This document shows, piece after piece, positions 1-13,255 of a stretch of DNA of 47,065 nt. The notes under the pieces are model-generated. The model saw only the letters and a program-made list of their open reading frames with translations, had not been told where the DNA came from and did no database searches. The DNA is from Blastochloris sp. (lineage in GTDB: Bacteria; Verrucomicrobiota; Verrucomicrobiia; Methylacidiphilales; JAAUTS01): positions 1-47,065 of the forward strand of contig JAAUTS010000004.1 of assembly GCA_012031345.1 (NCBI GenBank), written 5' to 3'. The translations under genes were made by a program, and so were the position numbers. Position 1 is the stretch's first letter. Every line of letters begins with the position of its first letter.

Positions 1-984
1 CAAGGCCCGCGAGTTCGGCGCGGAAGGCATCGGGGCTGTGCCGCACCGAGCACATGTTCTTCGGCGAGGACCGGATCGTCGCGGTGCGGGAGATGATCCT
101 CGCCACCGACGAGGAGGGCCGCAAAAAGGCACTCGCCAAGATCGAGCCGTTCCAGAAGTCTGACTTCGTGGGACTGTTCCAGGCGATGGCCGGTCTGCCG
201 GTGACGATCCGCCTCTTGGACCCGCGCTCCACGAGTTCCTGCCGCACGACGCCAAGGGGCAAGAGGAAGTCGCCAGGCAAATCGGCGTCGCCCCCGAGAA
301 GATCAAGGAGCGGGTCGAGGAGTTGCACGAGTTCAACCCGATGATGGGCTTCCGCGGCTGCCGGCTGCCGCTGGTCTTCCCCGAGATCGGCGACATGCAA
401 GTCCGCGCGATCATCGAGGCGGCGATCGAGGTCAAAAAAGAAGGCAAGGAAGTTCTGCCCGAGATCATGATCCCGTTGATCGGCACCGTCGAGGAACTTG
501 TCATCCTCAAAAGCGGGCGATTCAGGTGGCCGAGGAGTGCATGGCCAAGGCCAACACCCAGGTCGCGTACCTGATCCGGCACCATGATCGAAATCCCCGC
601 GCGACGATCGTCGCCGACAAGATCGCCGAGGAGGCCGAGTTCTTCAGCTTCGGCACCAACGACCTGACACAGACCGCTCTGGGCATGAGCCGCGACGACT
701 CCGGCAGCTTCCTCCCCGCCTATGCGGAAGAGGAAATCGTGAAGAAAAACCCCTTCGCCACCATCGATCAAAGCGGGGTTGGTCAACTCATGGAAATCGC
801 CGCCGCCAAGGGTCAAAAGACCCGTCCCGGCATCAAACTCGGCATCTGTGGTGAACACGGTGGAGACCCTGACTCCGTCAAGTTCTGCCACAAACTCGGC
901 CTCACCTACGTGAGCTGCTCCCCCTTCCGCGTCCCCGTGGCGCGCCTGGCCGCAGCCCAAGCCGCGCTGGCCGATTCCAAATAA
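1..984 (+). CDS. ppdK: pyruvate, phosphate dikinase C-terminal part (5' truncated by window; several frameshifts)
   Basis: Motifs split over three frames: [61 protein letters not shown]. Confidence 0.85.
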
Positions 985-1014
985 ATCCTTCGATCCCTAC
1001 ATCGAACCCAAGAA

Positions 1015-1042
1015 GGGCGGCTCCACGGAGCCGCCCTTTTTT
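1015..1042 (+). terminator. Rho-independent terminator
   Basis: GGGCGGCTCC-AC-GGAGCCGCCC followed by TTTTTT, between convergent ppdK and nadD. Confidence 0.85.
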
Positions 1043-1087
1043 ATATCCCAATATCCCCCCCGAGTTGGCAGCGAAGCAGACCGCATC

Positions 1088-1693
1088 TCAGCGATAGAGC
1101 CCCTGCCTGTGAATGTAGTCACGCACCTTGGGATGCAAAATATTCCGTCCTTCCTCCCCCTCCGCCAAGGCTTCCCGAACCATGGTCGAAGAAACATCCG
1201 GAATGGTCCGGGACGACCAGCGCAAGCGCCAACCAGGGTCTGACGATTTCCGTCCGTAATCCGTGCCACGACCAAAAATCAGAAAGTCCACCCGACTACC
1301 CCAGACCTCGATTCGTGCCCATTGACTCAACAACTCATACTGATCCTGCCCCAGAATCAGGCAAAGCCTGTCTTCTGGATACAAACCCCACAAAAACTCC
1401 AGCGTCTGCCAGGTATAGGAAATCGGCGGCCCCTCGATCTCATGACGCGAAACCTCGATCCGCGGCTCATCCCCAAAAACCAAATTCAACATCTGCCAGC
1501 GATGCTCCCCGGAAGTCGGCTCCGCAAAACCACCCGCCTCCAATTTGAATGGGGAACGATGACAGGGCATCACAATCAAATGATCCACTCCCTCCACCAA
1601 AGCCGCCCGCGCCATCGCCTCATGTCCGCAATGCACCGGATCAAAAGTCCCACCAAACAATCCAATCGTTTTCAAGATAAAGAATACTAACAC
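1088..1693 (-). CDS. nadD: nicotinate-nucleotide adenylyltransferase
   Basis: GLFGGTFDPVHCGHEAMARAA and ISYTWQTLEFL motifs. Confidence 0.92.
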   Translation of the reverse strand: MLVFFILKTIGLFGGTFDPVHCGHEAMARAALVEGVDHLIVMPCHRSPFKLEAGGFAEPTSGEHRWQMLNLVFGDEPRIEVSRHEIEGPPISYTWQTLEFLWGLYPEDRLCLILGQDQYELLSQWARIEVWGSRVDFLIFGRGTDYGRKSSDPGWRLRWSSRTIPDVSSTMVREALAEGEEGRNILHPKVRDYIHRQGLYR

Positions 1694-1919
1694 AAAAAAT
1701 GCAAAACAAACACCAGCTCCTCACCCAAATTTCCCCTTCTTTTAAGTAGTCAGTGGTCAGTAATTCAAAAAACTAGAAACTGCTCGCCCCTAAGCCGCTT
1801 CCAAGTGTGTTTTTCCCACACTCGAAACCCGAAACTCGTAACCTTCCTCGTCCCCTATATCAAGAGGGGCAGAAAGGGTCGCAGGCCCGCTTCCGGGTGT
1901 GTTTCCCCCCCGCTCCTGG

Positions 1920-2004
1920 CCATTCGACGCACTTCACTTGCCCATGGTCTCAGGCCGCGCTTTAATTCATCTTATTCCTCTCATCGACCAAGCGCGTCGA
2001 ATGG
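1920..2004. repeat. inverted repeat in a non-coding stretch
   Basis: CCATTCGACGC (1920-1930) and GCGTCGAATGG (1994-2004), perfect 11-bp arms. Confidence 0.55.
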
Positions 2005-2194
2005 TCCCGAGCTTGTCGAGGGGCATCCCCTTCGTTTACATCCTCCCCCTGAGTACGACGGCCTCTACGTCGGCTGCTCAACGGACCAGGAGCAACTTGC
2101 GGCTGACTATCTTTGGCTTCATCTCCTGTTTAATCACCTAGCCCGCCCGCAGAAAGATTCTTTGCGCTTTGGCGTCCTCCCACTACAAGGGGAG

Positions 2195-2542
2195 ATGCTT
2201 ACGATCACTGAATTGACGGAACGTATCCTCCTCTTTCGGGATGCCCGGAACTGGAGGCAATTTCATGGCCCTAAGGATATAGCCGTAGCCATCAGCGTGG
2301 AGGCTTCCGAACTTTTGCAACACTTTGTCTGGCAGGACGCCGCACAGTCCGAACAACGCATCCGGGAACGCCGGGACGAGATCGCTTCGGAAATGGCGGA
2401 TGTGGCCATTCTCCTTTTTGAAATGGCAGCCAACAGCGACATCGACCTGGGCCGGGCCATCGAGGCCAAGCTGCAACGGAATGAAGAACGTTACCCGGTG
2501 GACAAGGCCCGGGATTCCAACAAAAAATACAACGAATGGTGA
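2195..2542 (+). CDS. MazG-like nucleotide pyrophosphohydrolase
   Basis: EASELLQHFVW...EIASEMADVAILLFEMA motif; start at internal ATG 2195, the upstream ORF extension looks non-coding. Confidence 0.85.
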   Translation: MLTITELTERILLFRDARNWRQFHGPKDIAVAISVEASELLQHFVWQDAAQSEQRIRERRDEIASEMADVAILLFEMAANSDIDLGRAIEAKLQRNEERYPVDKARDSNKKYNEW

Positions 2543-3594
2543 ATCCCGACGATCCCAGTCCCGCAGTTCCCGAGGATCTTCCGAGGCATCGGAGACGTCC
2601 ACGTTATGCGGGCAAACATCCCCGCAAGTTTCAGGAAAAATACAAGGAACTGAGACCGGATCTTTACCCTGAGACAGTCGCAAGGGTTCTGGCCTCGGGT
2701 AAAACTCCGGCAGGCTCCCATGTGCCGATCATGGTGACGGAAGTTCTGGATCATCTCCAGCCTCGCGCCGGGCAGCGTCTGGTCGATTGCACGCTCGGCC
2801 ACGGAGGTCATGCCCGCCGGATATTGTCGCGACTTCAGCCGGAAGGACATCTTTTGGGATTGGATGTGGACCCCAAAGAGCAGGCCCGCACGGAAGCCCA
2901 GTTGCGAAAGGAGGGTTTTGGTCCTGACATTTTCTCGGTGCAACGCAGCAACTTCGCCGGAATAAAACGGGCCTTGGCCATGCAGGGCTGGGAAAAGGTT
3001 CACGGAATTCTGGCGGATCTGGGTGTTTCCTCCATGCAACTGGATGAGCCGGAGCGGGGCTTTTCTTACAAGCTCGAAGGCCCCCTCGATATGCGCATGA
3101 ATCCTGACAAAGGATCTCCGGCCTCGGAATGGATTCGCAACTCTACGCCGGAAGAACTCAGCACTATCCTACACCAAAACGCAGACGAACCCCAGGCTGT
3201 TCTGCTCGGTCAAGAACTGGCGGGCCAAAACCTAAGCAGCACCAGCGAGTTGAAGATGCAGATTACCCAGGCCCTGCCCGGCTTGAACGGGGAGGAACAA
3301 ATCAAAACCATGCGTCGTGTCTTTCAAGCTCTGCGTATTGCGGTGAATGAGGAATTCAAATCCCTCGAAACCCTGCTCAAACACGCTCCCGACTGTCTTG
3401 AGTCCGGGGGACATATCGTCATTCTGAGCTTCCATTCCGGGGAGGATCGTCGAGTCAAAAGAGCCTTCCAAGAGGGTCTGCAACAAGGTCTCTACGCTCA
3501 GATAGCCGATCAACCGCTGCGCCCCTCCCCCGCCGAGTGCCGGGCCAATCCCCGGGCCAGCTCAACCAAGTTGCGTTGGGCCCGACGTTCTTGA
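2536..3594 (+). CDS. rsmH: 16S rRNA (cytosine(1402)-N(4))-methyltransferase
   Basis: HVPIMVTEVLDHL, DCTLGHGGHA, ADLGVSSMQLDEPERGFSY, ILSFHSGEDRRVKRAF; about 60-aa N-terminal extension. Confidence 0.93.
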   Translation: MVNPDDPSPAVPEDLPRHRRRPRYAGKHPRKFQEKYKELRPDLYPETVARVLASGKTPAGSHVPIMVTEVLDHLQPRAGQRLVDCTLGHGGHARRILSRLQPEGHLLGLDVDPKEQARTEAQLRKEGFGPDIFSVQRSNFAGIKRALAMQGWEKVHGILADLGVSSMQLDEPERGFSYKLEGPLDMRMNPDKGSPASEWIRNSTPEELSTILHQNADEPQAVLLGQELAGQNLSSTSELKMQITQALPGLNGEEQIKTMRRVFQALRIAVNEEFKSLETLLKHAPDCLESGGHIVILSFHSGEDRRVKRAFQEGLQQGLYAQIADQPLRPSPAECRANPRASSTKLRWARRS

Positions 3595-3737
3595 ATCCTT
3601 ACAGCGCGCATTAAAATTTACGAGTTATCCTGACGTTTCACAGAAACGTCCTACATTTTATACCAGAATTTAGCTGTGCTTGCCTGGTTCTCATTCTTCT
3701 TTCCTCTTCGACTCTTCTGTGGTTTTGTCATTTCCCT

Positions 3738-4133
3738 ATGTCAACATCCGCATTGGAAAAAGGTCTGGCTTATCTTCAACAAAACTCAAAGCGGGAGGAT
3801 GTTCACTGCACCGCCTCCGGCCTGCAATATGAAATTCTGGTGGCAGGCACAGGCCAGAGCCCGAAAGCCACGGACTCCGTGCTGGTTCACTATGAGGGAA
3901 CACTGATTGATGGAACCGTGTTTGACAGCTCTTATCGCCGCAAGCAGCCGATTGATTTTCCCCTGAACATGGTGATCGCAGGTTGGACCGAGGGGGTGCA
4001 ACTGATGCAGGAAGGGGCGAAGTTTCGTTTTACCATTCCTTCCGAACTGGCTTATGGCCGCAGCGGGGCGGGCTCGGACATCGGGCCGGACGAGACGCTG
4101 ATTTTTGATGTGGAGCTGCTCAAGGTGATGTGA
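3738..4133 (+). CDS. FKBP-type peptidyl-prolyl cis-trans isomerase
   Basis: VHYEGTLIDGTVFDSSYRR, AGWTEGVQLMQEGAKFRFTIPSELAYG, LIFDVELL. Confidence 0.92.
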   Translation: MSTSALEKGLAYLQQNSKREDVHCTASGLQYEILVAGTGQSPKATDSVLVHYEGTLIDGTVFDSSYRRKQPIDFPLNMVIAGWTEGVQLMQEGAKFRFTIPSELAYGRSGAGSDIGPDETLIFDVELLKVM

Positions 4134-4159
4134 GGAAAACGAGGTGGCGGGACAAGGTT

Positions 4160-6228
4160 TCAGTTCGCCGTCTCATGTCCGCTGAAAGCCGCGTATTGAT
4201 TCAAACGCTCACGGAGTCGGGGATAAGCTTTCAAGGCCGGGTCCTGCTCCATGAGGCGTTGCGCGTGTTGCCTGGCCTCAGAGAGAAGCTTCATGTCCTT
4301 GCCCAGGTTGGCCACACGTAGAGGAGGCAGACCGCTTTGTTCCGCACCCAGAATGTTGCCCGGCCCACGAATCTTCAAATCTTCCTCCGCCAATTTAAAT
4401 CCATCCTGCGTCTCCTCCATGATCTTGAGACGTTTCCAGGATTCCTCACTTTTCGGTTCCCCGACCAGAACGCAGTAGGATTGCAGGTCACTGCGCCCAA
4501 CCCGTCCCCGCAACTGGTGCAACTGGGCCAGACCGAAACGTTCGGCATGTTCAATCACCATCATGGTGGCCCGGGGAACATCCACCCCCACCTCGATGAC
4601 CGAGGTGGCCACCATCACATGTTTTTGTCCGGCGCGAAACTCCGCCATGTGCCGTCGCTTTTCCTCCGCATCCATTTTGCCGTGAAGCATGACCACTTCA
4701 TTTTTTCCAAAAATTTCCTGCAACTGTTTGTAGGCCTGGGTGACGGATTTTAAATCCAGCTTCTCGGATTCTTCCAACACGGGATAAACCACGTAAGCTT
4801 GGCGACCTTTTTTGATTTCCGATTGAATGTAAAACCACACCTTGGGCAACTCCTCCTCCGAGCGCAGGACGGTTTTGATTTCGCGCCGACCCGGTGGCAT
4901 TTCATCCAGGATGGACACATCCAGATCCCCATACAAAGTCAGGCAGAGAGTGCGCGGAATCGGGGTGGCGGTCATGACCAGCAAATCAGGGTTGTCTCCC
5001 TTGGCCAAAAAAGCCCGGCGTTGCAGAACACCGAACTTGTGTTGTTCATCGATCACCCCCAGACCCAGACGTGGAATAACCACCTTCTCCTGAAAGAGCG
5101 CGTGGGTTCCGACATAAACCGTTCCTACCACAGCGAACAAGCCCGTGCCAGAGGGTTTCCGAGTGCGGGTCCAGAGTTCCACCCGGATGCCCAACGGTTC
5201 CAAGAGCTGTCGGAAATTGCGCGCATGTTGTTCCGCCAGAGTTTCCGTCGGAGCAAGCAAGGCCGCGTTGCTGCCCGCCTCCAGGGTTTTCAACATGGCG
5301 TAGCAGGCCACCAAAGTTTTGCCCGAGCCCACATCCCCTTGCAAAAGACGGTTCATGGGCCGGGGCTTGGAGAGGTCCGCATCCAATTCAGTAAAGACCC
5401 TTCGTTGGGCACCGGTGGGTTGATAGGGCAAGGAGGCCAACCAACGCGCACTGAGGGATGCTGTTGCCTGGTCCGAACCCGTGGGTGGTGGCATCGCACG
5501 GTCCTTGTGGAGAACCGCCACGCTTTGGCGTCGCTTGGCCAAGAGGATCTGCATGAGAAAAAGTTCCTCAAAGGCCAAGCGTTGTCGCCCCTCCTCAAGT
5601 TCCGCCCAGGACGCGGGAAAATGAATAGCTTGATAAGCCTCCCGCGCGCTGATCCAGGAGCCGGGCAGCGGCAACATTTCCACCACATCAAAGTCCGGTG
5701 CGTGGAGCACGCCGTGGATGCGGGAGCGGATGACCCGTTGATTCAAGCCCGTGGTGGAGGGATAGATCGGGGTGATACGATCAAGATGAATCGCCGCCTG
5801 GGGATCGGGGGAGATGACTTCGATTTCCGGGTGCAGAATTTTTCGTTTCTTGCCACTGAGCGTCAGTCTGCCGTGGGCAATGAGCTCCTTCCCTTCCTTC
5901 AGATAATTTTTAAAAATGGCATGTTATACCATACCAAGGTCAGGGTTTCGAAAGTGCCCAGAGGTTGCATCTGCAATTCAAAGGAACTCCGCCCGCCACG
6001 CCAGCGATTCAGCTTCGCGCTGACCACAACTCCGCGCGTGGTGAGCAGGGCACCATCGGGCAGGCTGAAGGGATCCAGCCATTGTGCACGATCCTCGTAA
6101 CGCCGGGGGAAGTGATGGATCAAATCTTCATCCCGAAGGATTCCGAGTTTGGCCCAGGCTTCCGGCATTTTTTTCTTGGGGGTGCTGACAACTTTCTCGG
6201 ACACAAGTTCACCCTGCCCCGTTTTCAT
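4160..6228 (-). CDS. recG: ATP-dependent DNA helicase RecG, in two frames (6228-5899 and 5746-4160 plus bridge)
   Basis: LLQGDVGSGKTLVA, DEQHKFGV, TATPIPRTL, QLRGRVGRS; the reading frame bridges at U5A5 (5907-5916). Confidence 0.92.
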
Positions 6229-6328
6229 GGGGCAATCAAGTCAGCCTCTTCGTTTCTTCCGAAATCTTGAATTAACATTTTTCTGCCACCATTGACACAG
6301 TCCACAGGGCAACGGTAATCTCTTCTGG

Positions 6329-7441
6329 ATGCCCGACACCGCTGAACTTCTCGAAACAACCCTCGCCCCCTCCCACAAAGCCCTGGGAGCGCGTATGGTT
6401 GAATTCGGCGGTTGGAACATGCCCGTTTCCTACAGCAGCATTCTGGAGGAACATCGGGCGGTGCGGGAAAAGGCCGGGCTTTTTGACATCAGTCACATGG
6501 GACAAATTTTTGTCTCCGGCGCCGGAGCCGAAGCCTGGCTCAACACCACGCTGACCAACGACGTCCGCCGCCTCTCGGTGGGCCACGGGCAATACACCCT
6601 CATGCTGAACGAAAGCGGAGGCACCGTGGATGACTTGATCATCTATCGCCTGGAGGATTTGCGCTACCTCCTGCTGGTCAACGCCTCACGGATCGAGGAC
6701 GACTTCACTTGGTTGAACCGCCGCAAAAATGCCAACATCACCCTTGAAAATCTCAGCCCTGAATTCGGCGGACTGGCCCTGCAAGGACCCGAGTCTGAGA
6801 CCGTCCTGCGCCGCAGCTTTGACGAGGAAAAACGACCCCTCAAACGGAACCAACTTCTCATCACCCCGTTCGAGGGCTTGGATGTCATCCTGACCCGCAC
6901 TGGCTACACGGGGGAGGACGGTTTTGAACTCTTCGCATCAAATGAACTCCTGCCCAAACTCTGGGATCGTCTGTTGGCGGAAGGCAAACCTCTGGGCCTG
7001 CAACCCTGCGGTCTGGGCGCACGCGACACCCTGCGCCTGGAAGCTTGCTACCCTCTCTATGGTCATGAGCTGGATTCCTCCATCACTCCCTTGGAAGCCG
7101 GGCTGGGCAGCTTCCTGTGCTTTGATAAACCGGAGAAATTTGTCGGCATCGACGTCCTGCGCAAACAAAAGCAGGAGGGGCTAAGCCGCAAATCCGTCGC
7201 CTTACAGGTTCTGGGAAATGGCGCACCACCCCGGGCCCAATATCCGGTTTTGAAAGACGGCCAACGCATCGGAGAAGTCACCAGCGGCAGCCATTCCCCC
7301 ACGCTGAAACGAGGCATCGCCCTGGCCCTGATTGACAGTGCCCACGCCGAAGCAGGCACCCTCTTGGAAATCCTGGTGCGCGAGCGCCCCGTCAGCGTCC
7401 AAGTGGTGAAAAAACCTTTTTACCGTTCCTCCTCTTTATGA
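6329..7441 (+). CDS. gcvT: aminomethyltransferase (glycine cleavage system T protein)
   Basis: VEFGGWNMPVSYSSILEEHRAVREKAGLFDISHMGQ; GYTGEDGFE. Confidence 0.95.
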   Translation: MPDTAELLETTLAPSHKALGARMVEFGGWNMPVSYSSILEEHRAVREKAGLFDISHMGQIFVSGAGAEAWLNTTLTNDVRRLSVGHGQYTLMLNESGGTVDDLIIYRLEDLRYLLLVNASRIEDDFTWLNRRKNANITLENLSPEFGGLALQGPESETVLRRSFDEEKRPLKRNQLLITPFEGLDVILTRTGYTGEDGFELFASNELLPKLWDRLLAEGKPLGLQPCGLGARDTLRLEACYPLYGHELDSSITPLEAGLGSFLCFDKPEKFVGIDVLRKQKQEGLSRKSVALQVLGNGAPPRAQYPVLKDGQRIGEVTSGSHSPTLKRGIALALIDSAHAEAGTLLEILVRERPVSVQVVKKPFYRSSSL

Positions 7442-7818
7442 ATCATCCTGACACCCTCCTCTACTCCGACACCCATGAATGGCTCAGCGTCCACGACGGC
7501 ATTGGCACCGTGGGCATCACCGATCACGCACAAAATGCCCTGAGCGATGTGGTTTTTGTGGAACTGCCCAAGCCGGGCAAGGTCGTGAAGCGCAAGGACC
7601 CCACGGCAGCAGTGGAAAGCGTCAAGGCCGCCTCGGATATTTATGCCCCCGTCTCCGGCGAAATTATTGAAGTGAACTCGGGCTTGAGCCAAAACCCGGA
7701 GTGGGTGAACGGTTCCCCTTACGAGCAAGGTTGGATTTTTAAAATCAAACTCAGTCAACCCGAGGAGACCAGCACCTTGAAGAAGGCCTCTGATTACGTC
7801 GCGGGCCTGGGCCACTGA
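7438..7818 (+). CDS. gcvH: glycine cleavage system H protein
   Basis: THEWLSVHDGIGTVGITDHAQNALSDVVFVELP, AAVESVKAASDIYAPVSGEI lipoyl site. Confidence 0.95.
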   Translation: MNHPDTLLYSDTHEWLSVHDGIGTVGITDHAQNALSDVVFVELPKPGKVVKRKDPTAAVESVKAASDIYAPVSGEIIEVNSGLSQNPEWVNGSPYEQGWIFKIKLSQPEETSTLKKASDYVAGLGH

Positions 7819-7846
7819 TTCCAACTCACTTCACCTCGCCACCCTC

Positions 7847-8413
7847 ATGCTCAAAAAGATCAACCCCCACCTGATCGAATGGCACAGCTACAGCCAGGAA
7901 TGCAAAGCGGATCTTCATGCCCACGCCTACATCTCCGAGGGCAAGCTTCTGCTCATTGATCCGATCCAGCCGGATGCCGCCACCCTGCAGGCCATCCAAA
8001 CTCTGGGCAAACCCTGTGCCATCCTGCTGACCAACGGCAACCATGAACGATACTCCCGCATCATCAGCGATCTGATTAAAGTTCCCATCGCCGCTCCCGC
8101 CTTTGCCATCCAGGAACTTTCTTACAAACCGGACATCGTGGTGGACGGACTCAAACAACTCCACGGCCTGGTGCCCATGGCCTTGGAGGGAGCCGGACCG
8201 GGGGAACATGCCTATTACTGCCCGGCCAACCGCATCCTGTTCATCGGCGACGCCCTCATTCACAGCACCAAAAAAGGTCTCGAACTTCTCCCAGCAAAAT
8301 ACTGCAGCAATCCCAACCAACTCAAAACCAGCCTCCGCAGTCTCTTCGACCTCAAAATTGATCTCATGGCCTTCGCCCACGGCGAGCCCTGGCCCAACCC
8401 CTGCCAGCATTAA
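7847..8413 (+). CDS. MBL-fold hydrolase-like protein
   Basis: LLIDPIQPD...ILLTNGNHERYS...ILFIGDALI resembles the metallo-beta-lactamase fold. Confidence 0.6.
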   Translation: MLKKINPHLIEWHSYSQECKADLHAHAYISEGKLLLIDPIQPDAATLQAIQTLGKPCAILLTNGNHERYSRIISDLIKVPIAAPAFAIQELSYKPDIVVDGLKQLHGLVPMALEGAGPGEHAYYCPANRILFIGDALIHSTKKGLELLPAKYCSNPNQLKTSLRSLFDLKIDLMAFAHGEPWPNPCQH

Positions 8414-8426
8414 AAAAGCTGTTATC

Positions 8427-9302
8427 ATGAAGTGTATCCGCCACTTGCCCCTGCTGCTGGGTCTCCTCCTTTGCCTAACTTCACCTTCTCTTCGCGCCGC
8501 CTCCAGTGACGATTCCCGCATCAGCGCCACACCCCAGCCCGCTCGACTCAAGACAAGCAGCGCTCCTTCCCTGGAAATTCCCGCCAACGCCCAGCGTCAG
8601 TTGAACCAATTCTTTTCCACCCTCCAGTCCGGCAACTCCAAACTCGCCTTCTTGAATCTCTTCGACAAAACCCAGTTCAAGGAAGACACCGAAATCATCG
8701 AAAACTTCATCACCGCCTCCCAAGGCTCCATCGAACGCTTCGGACCCTACAAAAAATTCGCACCCTTCGAGACCACCCGCATCGGTTCCCGACTCTACTT
8801 GCTCTCCTACATTTCGGAGCAAGGAACCAAACTCTTCCGCTGGCAATTTCTCTACTTCACCCCCATCGGCAACGAATGGCGTCTGGCCAACATCCGCGTC
8901 GATGACATGCGTGAATACATGCCCGCCCAGCCCAACCCCGTCAACCCACCCAAAGAAGTGGCTTTGAAGATAGAAAAGTTTTTCATCACCATCCAAAGCA
9001 ACCGCAGCCCGGACGCCTTTAAGGAACTCCTCACCGGTTCCAGTATTGATTCCACTGGTCCGAATGTGGACGGCTTTGTTCAGCGCACGGAGAAAGCGAT
9101 CAAGGAATACGGTGCTATGAAAAATTACGAACTTTTCGATCATCGTCCCCTCACGCCGGAATTCTCCCTGCTCATCTATTTCAGTCATCTGGAAACCGAA
9201 CCGCTCCGCTGGCACTTTTACTTTGAAACCAAAGGGGAGGCCTGGAAGCTCATCAATCTGCGCGTGGACGACTCGCTGGATGAGGGCATCCTCAACAACT
9301 GA
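8427..9302 (+). CDS. secreted hypothetical protein with two homologous domains
   Basis: Signal peptide MKCIRHLPLLLGLLLCLTSPSLRA; repeated FF.T.QS...W.F.F...W.L.N.RVDD pattern. Confidence 0.75.
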   Translation: MKCIRHLPLLLGLLLCLTSPSLRAASSDDSRISATPQPARLKTSSAPSLEIPANAQRQLNQFFSTLQSGNSKLAFLNLFDKTQFKEDTEIIENFITASQGSIERFGPYKKFAPFETTRIGSRLYLLSYISEQGTKLFRWQFLYFTPIGNEWRLANIRVDDMREYMPAQPNPVNPPKEVALKIEKFFITIQSNRSPDAFKELLTGSSIDSTGPNVDGFVQRTEKAIKEYGAMKNYELFDHRPLTPEFSLLIYFSHLETEPLRWHFYFETKGEAWKLINLRVDDSLDEGILNN

Positions 9303-9397
9303 AGATCCCGCCCTGACCCGGCCACCTGCCCTTTTTCCCTGACCTCTCCGCCGCTTTTCTGTTGGAATCCGGCACTCTGCCTGCTTATGTAGAACCC

Positions 9398-12114
<2,717 letters not shown>

Positions 12115-12143
12115 CTCGCACTGAATGAACGTCCTCCAAAGCC

Positions 12144-12527
12144 ATGAAAATCATCGCCGCAGCAGTCTTTGCCGGCCTGGGCCTGATCGCCTTGGCCATC
12201 TACTCTAAAAAAGACCCAGCCAACCCAACGATAAGTTTGCCGGAGATCAAGCAGCCATTCACCCTCGATGAAGTCAAGTTGGCGGCCCAGGAGACCCTGC
12301 ATCGTAGATACCCTGACGGCATCATCAAAGAGCAAGATTTACCAATTTATAAAATTGAGATCGATGAAGTTCGCATCAACGAAACTAAAGATACTTATCG
12401 CATCTATTATCACGTAACAAATCTTAAAGATCAGAAAAAAGCACTGGATGAAGTCGATCTGAATGGAGATTCTTTCGGTGTCTGGAAGGCATCAATTCAT
12501 GGTGTGAAGCTCGTCATGAAAGAGTAG
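12144..12527 (+). CDS. hypothetical protein with N-terminal TM segment
   Basis: MKIIAAAVFAGLGLIALAIY N-terminus; ORF only. Confidence 0.5.
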   Translation: MKIIAAAVFAGLGLIALAIYSKKDPANPTISLPEIKQPFTLDEVKLAAQETLHRRYPDGIIKEQDLPIYKIEIDEVRINETKDTYRIYYHVTNLKDQKKALDEVDLNGDSFGVWKASIHGVKLVMKE

Positions 12528-12600
12528 CTTTACAAACCTGACACGGCCTCCCCTTCCCGATCTTATTGCCGTTAAAAAAGTTTTTTGTTAAACATACCCC

Positions 12601-13224
12601 GTGCGTTCCATCCGAAATGCTTTCAGCCTGATTGAACTTTTGGTGGTTCTGGCTGTGATTATTTTGTTGTTGGGACTGCTTTTTCCCGCCGTGCAAATGG
12701 CACTGAACAAAGCCCATACCGCCAAAGCAGCCAGCAACCTTCGCCAAATCGGCATCGCCTTTCAGCTCTATCTGCAAAACAACGACAACACCATGCCGCA
12801 ACGCTTCTATCCCTCCGCTTCACCACGCACGGGTTATGATGAATTGTTGCTGCCCTACACCAATGGCGACACACAGATCTTCCAATGTCCGGCTCACAAG
12901 CAGCGCGACTATCCCTACGAGCCTTCCTACGGCATGAATTGGTATTACGACAACTGCAATGTCCTTCTGGTCACGGAGAATTCAAAAACCATTCTTGCCA
13001 CAGGCACCCTGGGCGGTGCCGGGATCGGCTCTCATCGCGCAGACCGCGATAGTGGGGATCCCGGAGTGCTGGACACTCGAAGACATCAAGGCAAGGCAAA
13101 CTACCTTTTCTTTGATGGCCATGTTGAACTGCTGAAATTTGAGCAAACCCTCAGTCCCGTGGATCTATGGGGAACCGATCACGGCATGCACGACGAACCC
13201 TTGCCTGAAACCCACAGCCCCTGA
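12601..13224 (+). CDS. type II secretion pseudopilin-like protein (DUF1559-like), GTG start
   Basis: Prepilin motif NAFSLIELLVVLAVIILLLGLLFPAV; ANYLFFDGHVE C-terminal motif. Confidence 0.85.
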   Translation: MRSIRNAFSLIELLVVLAVIILLLGLLFPAVQMALNKAHTAKAASNLRQIGIAFQLYLQNNDNTMPQRFYPSASPRTGYDELLLPYTNGDTQIFQCPAHKQRDYPYEPSYGMNWYYDNCNVLLVTENSKTILATGTLGGAGIGSHRADRDSGDPGVLDTRRHQGKANYLFFDGHVELLKFEQTLSPVDLWGTDHGMHDEPLPETHSP

Positions 13225-13255
13225 ACCACCTTCAGGCCCGGCCCCCTTATTATTC

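Noticed and set aside
6229-6328. Glycine riboswitch upstream of gcvT
   Set aside because: The about 100-nt leader is too short and lacks recognisable aptamer features.
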